Below, in pieces: positions 55,905 to 64,000 of a stretch of DNA of 64,000 nucleotides (position 1 is its first letter; every line of letters begins with the position of its first letter). The notes beneath the pieces are model-generated. The model did not search any database. It was not told where the DNA came from and saw only the letters and a program-made list of their open reading frames with translations. Location of the stretch: positions 67,350,982 to 67,414,981 of the forward strand of contig NC_051067.1 in NCBI RefSeq assembly GCF_004664715.2, written 5' to 3'. A program made the position numbers and the translations under genes. Origin of the DNA: Peromyscus leucopus (taxonomy: Eukaryota; Chordata; Mammalia; Rodentia; Cricetidae).

Positions 55905-57104
55905 CATTGTTTTGTTTTTTTAAATAAATTCTTTCCATGTCATTGCTCTACACTTATGGGAGGGACATTTATTTGTGGGAGGACTCAGTGGTATTCTAAT
56001 GTCACCTTCTCCTAGCTCCTGCTATGTCCTACTAGCTCTTGCTGACCATTGCAGCTCCCTGTGTAGTTTTCTGTCTGAAGTGTCACTAACATCCCTCATT
56101 CATCTTAGTCATCCTTTATCTTTCCTTCCCTTTCTCATGACCCAAAGACGAAGTCGTCCCATGCCTTAGCTTTACTGTATCATGTAGTTCTATACCGCTG
56201 GCCTTTGCGCTTTATTGTTGTTTATAGGTTTGTTTTCTCTATTGGACTATAAACACTTTCAGAGCAGGCAGCCCTGTCCGTCATCCTCACACCATAATAC
56301 TAAGTAAAATGGTCATTGTGGGGCCTCCAGTAAGTTTTATGAAGGAAGTACCCTTCACAAATGGGTATGTATTTTACATATTTCATGTGATTTCTAGATA
56401 AGATATGGAGCTCTGAATGTGAAAATCCTGATAACAGGTTTCTGATAATACTATGACAGTTTCATAACCAGTGAATGAAGAACAGTGTAAATTTGTGTTC
56501 CATATCCATCAGCATGTAATAATGAGTGAAGACTATATCAGGCGGGATCCTGGTTAGGAAGTTGATAAACTGAATCCAAACCCCCCAATTCTCTGAACTT
56601 GGAAGAATTATAAAGAGTAGTTTTGAAGATAAAGACTTTGAGTACCTTTCTGAATGAGTTTACTTATATATAAAAACAGGACTAAAAGTATAAATGCAAT
56701 CTAGTAAATGAAATCCATTCTTTTTAACTTTAGAATTACATTATTCTAATGGTTCTACCTAATAAGTGTTAACTATTACATAAATGACTTAGATCAAAAT
56801 TACTCATAAACATTACATTAAAAAAATCAATAAAAACCTCTGTTTTTTACCAGTGTTCATGCTTGAGAGCTGTTCTGACTTCTAGGAGGAGATGTGTGAA
56901 TACATTTAGTGGTCATTTCCACAGGGGTTCTGTTTCTTTAAGAGAATATGGTTGTTAAGTCAGAAGATCATTGAACCATATGAGGGTCAATAAAAGAATA
57001 AAATCACTGGTTAGCGATTTGAGTACAAGGAACTTGATCCCAGTGTATGCTGCTCACAGTCAACAGAGGAGTGCCAGATCCTTGGCTGTTTGCTGCTCTT
57101 CAGG

Positions 57105-57361
57105 ATGTTTTCTGGCAGAATAATTAAGCTGGTGGTTTTTGAGCTTCTTGAGTTTGCTGCCTTCTCCGTCCCTACCCTTGTGATAATGGAACAGTTTGCT
57201 ACTGCCTATCAGAAGACAAGGGACGGCTCTGACAGGACGCACTATTGGCTCATTGTCTCCTGCTCCATTGCCTATGTGGCTGCAATGAGTCTCTTGATCT
57301 GGGTTCCGATAAAAGTTGTCTTATTCAAGAGATGGCATCTTTACAAAAAAATTGTAGGATG
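57105..57361 (+). CDS. Tmem236: Tmem236 first coding exon (partial gene)
   Basis: Transmembrane protein 236, a multi-pass membrane protein of unknown function, reported as intestine-enriched (from memory). 257 nt encode 85 residues plus two bases of a Trp codon, starting at ATG 57105 and beginning [28 protein letters not shown] is a strong donor. Hydrophobic segments at about 6-28 and 48-70 are the first two membrane spans, separated by a short polar loop. It aligns by eye with human TMEM236 ([38 protein letters not shown]). An in-frame upstream TTG at 57090 is not a likely start. The TGCTCTTCAG just before the ATG could be an acceptor, so a 5' non-coding exon may exist. Confidence 0.93.
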
Positions 57362-57947
57362 GTAAGTAAAAGAGATCATTAGCAGGGAGTCCCTGCCATA
57401 TTTTTAATCCATGGATGTGATGTATACATGTGTGCCAAGCATATGAACTTAGCACAAGTGTGTATAAGATAATGGTGACATTGCATTCACTGTCTGTAAA
57501 TATATTGATGTTGTGGTATCTTTTATGTCTTCTATATAAACATGTTGATGTTATGCTATTGCTACATTTTTCTATAGTCACTTTGTTTTCTGAATAACAA
57601 ATTACATATGTTAATAAGGTATGTTGGTTTGAATGTTGCCAATACTTTCTGCACTGAATTGTACAAAGTCTCCAGAGTTACCCTATACACATCATGATCA
57701 TTAGCACACAGAATTTCACTTTTGCACCAAACTGAAAGTAACATATCTTTTTAAGTGTTTACATTGCACTTCATGGGTCTAAGGCATGATTTGGCCGTTT
57801 ATTAACTGAGGTGTTTTAGGTAACCTGATTATTAAGATTAAAAACAAAAAGAATGCTTAAGGTGATGGTAAGTCATGTTGTTAACCCTTGCAGGGAGAAA
57901 ATATGTCTATGGTAATACAGAAGTGCCTTAAACAAATATTTGATGTT

Positions 57948-58070
57948 GCCAGGTTCAGTGGTATATGCCGGCACATCCAGCAGTCAGGAGGCTGAGGTAT
58001 CAGGATCCAGGGGTTCTAGATCAGCATGGGCTACATAGCAAGACACCGACTCTCAAGAGAAAAAAAAAGT
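57948..58070 (+). mobile_element. Old B1 SINE
   Basis: GCCAGGTTCAGTGGTATATGCC, CAGGAGGCTGAGGTATCAGG and GGGCTACATAGCAAGACACC with an A-run; diverged. Confidence 0.75.
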
Positions 58071-58959
58071 GAACACAGCAGCAACAAAATTGCCTTACTT
58101 TGGCATTTACTGTCAGTTCTGACTGGTGAGCTGGAGAACAATCCCTGTTCTATTGTGTTTTTCCTTTTTAGATCTTCCGATCTGGTTCTCACTTATCTGG
58201 GGTTTCTTTCTCTTCTCTGATGAGTTCAATTCTCTTTGTCACTTTGTTACTGATCCTTTACTTTACAGGTGAGCAACATAGAGGGAATTTGAGAAAGGAA
58301 AAGCTGAGTGTTGTAGTATAACTTAGGGCAGAAATGTAAAAGCCATACCTACAGCAATAGAGTAATCTTTGAAAGAATGTTGACACAGAGAGCTGAAGTA
58401 TGAGTGGTGTTTACCAAGGGTTCCTTAGGTACTGACCCTGGATGTGGCTCCTTGAACCTTGCCAGGGCACTTTCTGTTCCCTAAGGGCAAGACTTCTCAG
58501 AAGTAAATAATTTTGTGGTTGGCACTGCCTTTGCCATGGGAAGCAGAGACTTTCCACTCCTGGCATGAGCCTCAGGTTCACAAATGGGGTGTCTTAGAGA
58601 TGGGCCACACACCCCAAATTGCTTTGACTGTCCAAGACAAATGAACAAAGGATTTTGAAGAGATAATGGCAATTCCAAATGACAGTGAGAATAAAGCAGT
58701 TGGACAATAGCCCACTGCAGTACCCGCCCCCCCCCCAAGACTCTTGGCTTTGATGGCTTGTTTTGACATTGGCTCATTTCTCTAGCACCTTATGCCCTTA
58801 ATGTTATTCAGATGGCCAACTTTTCCTCATAATTATTATCAATATGACAACTATTAGGCTATAATTGCTTTTTCACAGATCCTGTATGTTCAGGATGTTA
58901 TGCATGGAGTTTTATTTCTTAATTCTGTACCACCTCATACAAGTATTTTACCTTTAAAA

Positions 58960-59110
58960 GTAGATATTTTTAATGAATGTTTCATTAGTATTCCAAAAGG
59001 GAAACTGATACTCAGAAAAACTTAGCAACTCTCCCAAAGCCAGTCTAGTAAGTGATAGAACTGAACATTGGACTTTGGCCTGTCTCAGTCCATGCCTGAT
59101 ACTCCAACCA
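58960..59110 (+). mobile_element. MIR remnant
   Basis: AAAAGGGAAACTGATACTCAGA, TTAGCAACTCTCCCAAAGCCAG and AGTAAGTGATAGAACTGAACATTGG follow the MIR order (GGAAACTGAGGC..TTGCCCAAGGTCACA..GTGGCAGAGC). Confidence 0.65.
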
Positions 59111-59559
59111 TGATTCTAGACTATCTCTGATGAACCAGGTCTCGGGCCTTTAGGGCAATTGAGATGGAGGAGAAGTCTTTTGTTCCTAGTCTTCAATGCA
59201 TGGTGCATCCTCACCCTTCTGCTGTCTGCTCAAACTTCATTTTCCACACCTGTCCCAAGTTACACATCTGCATCAAAGGGTCTGGGTTTGCTGCCCCAAC
59301 TTCATCTCTCCTCTGGGGAATCCTCTCCCTGTCTTTAGTTTCTGCTTGTGGGTGAGGCTGGCCACAGGTGCTGTGAATGCTTTTACATAGATATCAGTTT
59401 ATCTGTAATTTCAGCGAACTCTGCAGCTATTTATTTCCTCATGGGCTCATTCATGAACACTATCTAGTAGTGACCTTTCAGAGTCATTAAAGAGAATAAA
59501 CAGCTCATGAAAAAAAAAAACAACTTGTAAGCATTTTACATGCTCAGCAAAGCTAAATT

Positions 59560-59660
59560 TAGACTTTATGGCAACTCAGTAGAGTTAGGTGTTGCTGTCC
59601 TCATGTTATATGTGGTGAAACAGAAACTTAAAGTGACAACTTTGTTAAAAGATATGACTG
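59560..59660 (+). mobile_element. MIR remnant
   Basis: GTAGAGTTAGGTGTTGCTGTCCTCATGTTATATGTGGTGAAACAG resembles the MIR core. Confidence 0.5.
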
Positions 59661-60204
59661 CCTTGAGGTGGGTCTGAGATTTGTAAGCCCAGAGTTGTCC
59701 GATTCTGTGCAAGTTCTTCTATTTTAGGAAATTTTTTCTTTCTTCTTTTTGATTTTTGAAGGCCAAACATGGTTTGCTTTACTGGCATTAGAATATATTT
59801 CTCCCACAAATGTACATTTCAGTAGTACTCATAACATGATTTCCAATGATATTTTGTCGTTTGACCATATGAGAGGCAATATAGTGATACCATTACAACC
59901 CCAAAGTTATTTTTGTATTTACAGAAGTGCAATCATGTACAGGGTATTAAATCTTAATTGCTACATGAAGATTGCTTTTTAAAACAATATACATAGTGGA
60001 GATCACAAACATTATTTTAATTATTTATTGTTGAGTAACTAGGTAGATAGTTTTTCATATAAAGTTTAATAAATCCTTAAATTCATAGGTTTGATATTGA
60101 TGAGACTATTTGAGCACATCCCCAAAACGCCACATGAACCCTATGAAACTAGTCTTCAGAGAGAGGGACTAGAGCACTGATAAAGAATCTGCCCAAAGAA
60201 CAAG

Positions 60205-60300
60205 AATAAGAAAGAGCAGACATGGACTCAAATCTCAGCTTTGACATTGTCTTATATGAGTTATTTATATTTTCTAAGCTTTAGTTTTCTCAAGAACCAA
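60205..60300 (+). mobile_element. MIR remnant
   Basis: ATGGACTCAAATCTCAGCTTTGACATTG and CTAAGCTTTAGTTTTCTC match the MIR 5' half (ACTCAAATCCCAGCTCTGCC..CTCAGTTTCCTC). Confidence 0.6.
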
Positions 60301-60381
60301 ACAGGAACAATCTAGTTTCCATTTCCATTAAAAACAAAAAAACGAAAAACAAAACAAAACAAAACAAAAAAACAGCATAAG

Positions 60382-60563
60382 GCTGGGCAGCGATGGTGCA
60401 CACTTTTAATCCCAGCACTCAGGCGGCAGAGGCAGGCAGATCTTTGTGAGTTCGAGGCCAGCCTGGTAGAGTGAGATCCAGGAAAGGCACAAAGCTACAC
60501 AGAGAAACCCTATCTCGAAAAACCAACCAACCAACCAACCAACCAACAAACAACAACAACAAC
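60382..60563 (+). mobile_element. B1 SINE, young, perfect duplication
   Basis: GCTGGGCAGCGATGGTGCAC through AGGAAAGGCACAAAGCTACA to CTCGAAAAACC, then a (CCAA)n/(CAA)n tail. The duplication AAAAACAGCATAAG is at 60368-60381 and 60564-60577. About ten bases (GCTAC..AA) are missing after CAGCCTGG. Confidence 0.93.
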
Positions 60564-61444
60564 AAAAACAGCATAAGATTGTGCATCTAAAATTGCTAAT
60601 ATAGTGCCTCAAAGCACTATATGACTATCAGTGTTAGTGCCCGCCAGCCGAACTGATTATTTCCATTTAAACTGTGAACTTTGTTTAATCCATAGAGTAA
60701 TCTTGAGAAAGATCATGAAAGATGTCATGATGAAACTGAAGAGAAGTAGATGCTGTCAGTGGTACTCCTAGAATCTGAAGAATTTTGTAGGCTCTCTTTT
60801 GCCATTTGAACATGAGAACCCTTATAGTGATACCATTATAATCTCAAAAGTAATCTTTGCATTTACGCAAGTGCTTTGAGTTTCCCTTTCTCTGTGACCT
60901 ACTGGCCAGGGCTGTGACTTGACCAGGTGGCTATAAATCTTTTATGAAGAGGAAGCAAGTCACAGAGCTGAAGACATACACCAAGTCAACAGTAGAGTTT
61001 GAACTTTCACTTGTGCTTAGCACTTCCTCATTCTTTCGGAATCATTGTTCCTCTCTTCATTGCCTGTTATCATTCATGTGGGTTAGGGAGAGGCTAGGTG
61101 GAATAAAGAAAAGCTCCTGAAGTAAATACCCAAGTGTATGTGACAGTCCATAAGAGAGATCCTTTCCTGGAGGATCAGAAGTCTCATTGGGGACAGGATA
61201 GCTCTGGAGGATTTGTGGAAATTCCCAGATTGCCTCAGGACCCGGATTCTTCCTACTCTTTTTCATGATACAACTCTTACAAACTATGATGTGTCAGGAA
61301 TCCTCAGGATCGTGAAGTTTGAAAGGCCATGTTTTGAGGGACATTTGAGTTTGTTGAGATTTTGCTGTTGCTTTGTGGTGTTAGGCAATGGAAGTGGCAG
61401 TGGTGGTAGGTGTCCTCATAGTAGAATAAGAACAAGTATTTGTT

Positions 61445-61570
61445 GATCACTTCCTACACGTCATGCTAGCTGCATCAGTTCGGTCAACTCCCTAAACTTG
61501 ATACTCAAGAAGCTCAGCTCCCCTTTTATAAATGAGGGAACTGAGTCACAGACGCTAACAGATCACACAA
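61445..61570 (+). mobile_element. MIR remnant
   Basis: TGATCACTTCCTACACGTCATG and TTTTATAAATGAGGGAACTGAGTCACAG match MIR landmarks. Confidence 0.65.
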
Positions 61571-61759
61571 ACAAGAGATGTAAGAACATCCCTTGGATGT
61601 CTGTCTCCAGGGTCCTCTGGTAGGACACACAGCACCTGTGACATCTGTGCTACACTGCACAGACTGGCTAACCTGCAGGGAATGTAGACCACTGTTTTTA
61701 GTAGGATATCCATAACTATTTTATTATTGTTGTTGTTGTTATTATTACTTATGATTATG

Positions 61760-61984
61760 ATGGGTGTTTTTGAGGTAGGACCTCATTTCTCACAGAAGCA
61801 CCTCAAACTTTGTGTGTAGTTGATGATGATCTTGAATTCTTGAGCCTCTTGCCTCCATCTCCCGTGTGCTTGGATCACAGGAATGCACCCCCAACTCCCA
61901 ATTTTATGCAGCACTAGGGATCAAAACCAGGACCTTTTGCAAGCTAGAGAAGCAGCCTGTCAACTCAGCTGCATCTGCACCTTG
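61760..61984 (-). mobile_element. Diverged B1 and ID SINEs, minus strand
   Basis: TGAGGTAGGACCTCATTTCTCAC and GCCTCCATCTCCCGTGTGCTTGGATCAC (to about 61895) fit a reversed B1. GCAGCACTAGGGATCAAAACCAGG (about 61905-61984) fits a reversed ID. Confidence 0.55.
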
Positions 61985-62569
61985 ATCCCAGTATCTATAT
62001 ATTGGTGCCTTATAGTTATTTACTTTACCAGTGTTCCCATGTGGCTGTCATCTTCCTCTTTGTTCAGAATCAGTGTCGCTATCATTTGGGACTGTAGGCT
62101 TTCCTTCTTTACCCTACTCTATTCCATAAGTCAGTAAGAGCCACCCTTTTGGTCTCTACCCACCATATGTAATAAGTCACCATAGTCTATCATTTCTTCT
62201 CTTGTGGACCAGCTCCCTTTTCCCTGTGACTGCTTATCTCACCCAAGTTGGACCTTCATTTCCAGTCCTAACATGGATTTGATTTTCTGGCATGGTTCCT
62301 CATGGTCTTATGTATTCAGATGTAGTGTCAAGCCATTGTCGTGAGTTGGTTTAAGGAAACACAAAGAACATTTTGTTAATTATGGTAGGGGTTCTGAGAT
62401 GTCTGTTCATCCCTCATTCTTGCCTGGTCCTTTTTAATAGGATAGAGCAGTCATGTGTGTTTAAAGCTGGAATACCTTCTGAGAAATAAGTTTCTTGATG
62501 CTTCAAGAAATATGTGCCTGAATCCTCTACACATATTGTGTACTGTTAAGGATATTTTTATTTGGTTGC

Positions 62570-62775
62570 AGTACTGAGGATCAAACTCAAGGCCTTCTGC
62601 ATGCCAGGCTGGTTAGTCCTCTATCACTGAACTACACCCAAGTTTTTTGCTTGTTTGTTTTTTATTCTTGAGACAGAGTCTTGCTATATGGACCACACTG
62701 GCCTGGAATTCATTATATTCCTGCATCTGTCTCCAAAGTGCTAGAATTAGAGATATGTACCTTTGTGTCTGGATA
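62570..62775 (-). mobile_element. ID and B1 SINEs, minus strand, adjacent
   Basis: GCAGTACTGAGGATCAAACTCAAGGCC to CACTGAACTACACCCAAG is a reversed ID (62570-62641). TTCTTGAGACAGAGTCTTGC to AAAGTGCTAGAATTAGAG is a diverged reversed B1 (62642-62775). Confidence 0.65.
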
Positions 62776-62989
62776 AAGAGAGTTATTTTTTTTTTAATTG
62801 AAATATTTAAGTATATTTTCTTTTAAATTGTCACATAGTAACTATACCCATTTTGGAGGCACACTGAGGCATTTCAATACATGTATATGATTATAAAGAT
62901 CAGGTTAGGGTAACTAGTATATATACGTATATGTATTTAGATGTCTTCAACTCTGCACTGGAAATACTCATTTTCTTTATGTAGCAGTC

Positions 62990-63948
62990 ATTCAGTAGAG
63001 TTGTTCACTTTCCATGAGTGTGTAAGCTTTCTATTGTTTCTGTTATTGTTGTTAAAGTCCAGCTTTAATCTGTGGTGGTCTGATAGGATGTGGAGCTTAT
63101 TTCAATTTTCTTGTATCTGGTGAGACTTGTTTTGTGCCTGAGTGTGTGTTCAATTTTGGAGAAAGTTCCATGAGGTGCTGAAAAGAGGGTGTATTCTTAA
63201 GTGTTTGGGTGAAATGTTCTGTAGGTATCTGTTAGGTCTATTTGGCTTATAATGTCTGTTAGCTACAGTATTTCTCTGTTTATTGTTTGTCTGGATGACC
63301 TGTCTGTTGGTGAGAGTTGGGTATTGAACTCTCCCACTATCAATGTATGAAGGCTGATGTATGATTTAAGCTTTAGTAATATTTCTTTTACAAACTTAAG
63401 TGCCCTTGAGTTTGGGGCATAGTTATTAAGAATTGAAATATTGCTGGGTGGTGGTGGTGCACGCCTTTAATCCCAGCACTTGAGAGGCAGAGCCAGGCGG
63501 ATCTTTATGAGTTCGAGGCCAGCCTGGTCTACAGAGTGAGATCCAGGAAAGGTGCAAAGCTACACAGAGAAACCCTGTCTCAGAAAAAAAAAAAGAATTG
63601 AAATATCATCTTGGTGGATTTTTCCTTTAATGAATATGAAGAGTCCTTCCTCATCTCTTTTGATTAATTTTGGTTTGAAGTATATTTTGATAGATATTAG
63701 AAGGCTATATCACCAGCTTGCTTCTTAGGTCCATTTGCTTGGGAAATCTTTTTCCAACCCTTTACTCTGAGGTATTATCTATCTTTGATGTTGAAGTGTG
63801 TTTCCTGTATGCAGCAGAAGGATGGATTCTGTTTTCACATTCACTCTGTTAGCCTGTGTCTTTTTATTGGGGAATTGAGACCATTGATAGTGAGAGATTT
63901 TAATCGGAAAGTAATAATTTCTGTTATTTTGTTGTTGGTGTTGGTGTT

Positions 63949-63981
<33 letters not shown>

Positions 63982-64000
63982 TTCCCTTTTATGGGTTTTG
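62990..64000 (-). mobile_element. L1 ORF2 fragment, minus strand, runs off window end
   Basis: Reversed rodent L1 ORF2 phrases appear in order: AGTCCAGCTTTAATCTGTGGTGG, AATTTTGGAGAAAGTTCCATGAGG, GGGTGAAATGTTCTGTAGGTATCTG, TTTGATTAATTTTGGTTTGAAG and CTTTTTCCAACCCTTTACTCTG. I see no intact minus-strand frame over the region, so it is dead. A B1 is nested at 63442-63592 and a (GT)n tract lies at about 63950-63978. Confidence 0.88.
63442..63592 (+). mobile_element. B1 SINE nested in L1
   Basis: TGCTGGGTGGTGGTGGTGCACG through AGGAAAGGTGCAAAGCTACA to CCCTGTCTCAG and an A-run. The 14-bp duplication AAGAATTGAAATAT is at 63428-63441 and 63593-63606. Confidence 0.95.

Larger units (their letters stand above)
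31941..57104. other. Intergenic region between Stam and Tmem236
   Basis: About 25 kb without a gene I can support. Repeats are listed separately. Stretches where I see nothing recognisable: 31950-32640, 33090-33550, 34280-35200, 35450-36020, 36110-36780, 36900-38720, 38780-39180, 39540-40190, 40480-40880, 42720-43420, 44340-45080, 45290-46310, 46690-47340, 48130-50790, 51250-52140, 52360-52930 and 56320-57100. Two stretches, 54340-55500 and 55900-56320, contain only weak repeat-like scraps. Open frames in all of them are short, lack homology I recognise, and many are repeat-derived. Confidence 0.6.
57362..64000 (+). other. Tmem236: Tmem236 intron 1 (5' part)
   Basis: 6.6 kb after a consensus GTAAGT donor. 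It contains old B1 and ID copies, several MIR remnants, a young B1 (60382-60563) and a minus-strand L1 with nested B1 at the end. I looked for the next coding exon (expected to continue as RPVLMMCVVL or similar) and do not find it. Nothing recognisable in 57380-57940 or 58270-58950. Confidence 0.7.

Noticed and set aside
55598..55927. ORFs with His-Thr and Arg-Glu runs
   Set aside because: Translation of the (CA)n-(GA)n microsatellite after a B1/B2 nest.
58171..58268. Possible further exon of Tmem236: TTTTTAG acceptor-like site and ACAG|GTGAGC donor-like site, opening DLPIWFSLIWGFFLF
   Set aside because: Apart from a short DLP match the translation does not resemble Tmem236 after its first exon, and a chance open stretch of 98 bases is likely. 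An RNA read joining 57361 to 58171 would reopen it.

Overview
This is a 64 kb stretch of a rodent genome. B1, B2/B3, B4 and ID SINEs and L1 fragments are spread through it. Many B1 copies carry the tail wording AGGAAAGGCGCAAAGCTACA rather than the Mus-like GACAGCCAGGGCTACA. From memory that wording is typical of cricetid rodents (voles, hamsters, deer mice), so a cricetid is my best guess; species cannot be fixed. No prokaryotic gene, CRISPR array, rRNA or tRNA gene is visible.

Positions 1-~31.9 kb: the 3' part of Stam (STAM1), on the + strand. Twelve coding exons (2446-29195) join in frame with consensus AG/GT junctions and give 511 residues. Together with an expected 42 residues encoded upstream this would be a protein of about 553 aa. 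It runs from the VHS domain through a UIM, an SH3 domain, the coiled-coil/GAT-like core and an ITAM-like tyrosine motif to a Q/P-rich tail. STAM pairs with HRS as ESCRT-0, which sorts ubiquitinated receptors on early endosomes. The first two coding exons lie upstream of the window. The introns hold many SINEs, an LTR-like element at about 22.27-22.67 kb and older L2/MIR remnants. The 3'UTR runs to about 31.9 kb and contains a B1.

~32-57 kb: intergenic, with no gene that I can support. It holds B1/B2/B4 copies, a 22-copy 17-bp minisatellite (42345-42709), a B1 with a 77-nt A tail, a hAT-type element with a nested B1 (46321-46680), a probable solo LTR with TATA box and poly(A) signal (about 50.8-51.24 kb), a truncated L1 nested in another repeat (53535-54053), and several microsatellites.

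57.1-64 kb: the first coding exon of Tmem236 (57105-57361, + strand), a multi-pass membrane protein. Its remaining exons lie beyond the window. The Stam-Tmem236 order on one strand matches the human STAM-TMEM236 order as I remember it. The window ends inside a minus-strand L1 ORF2 fragment interrupted by a B1.

I found no new multi-gene system. The points most worth checking are the minisatellite, the Ala/Val-Pro expansion in the last Stam exon, repeat-derived sequence next to Stam splice acceptors, a hexamer expansion inside a B1, and the intergenic LTR in the same orientation as Tmem236.
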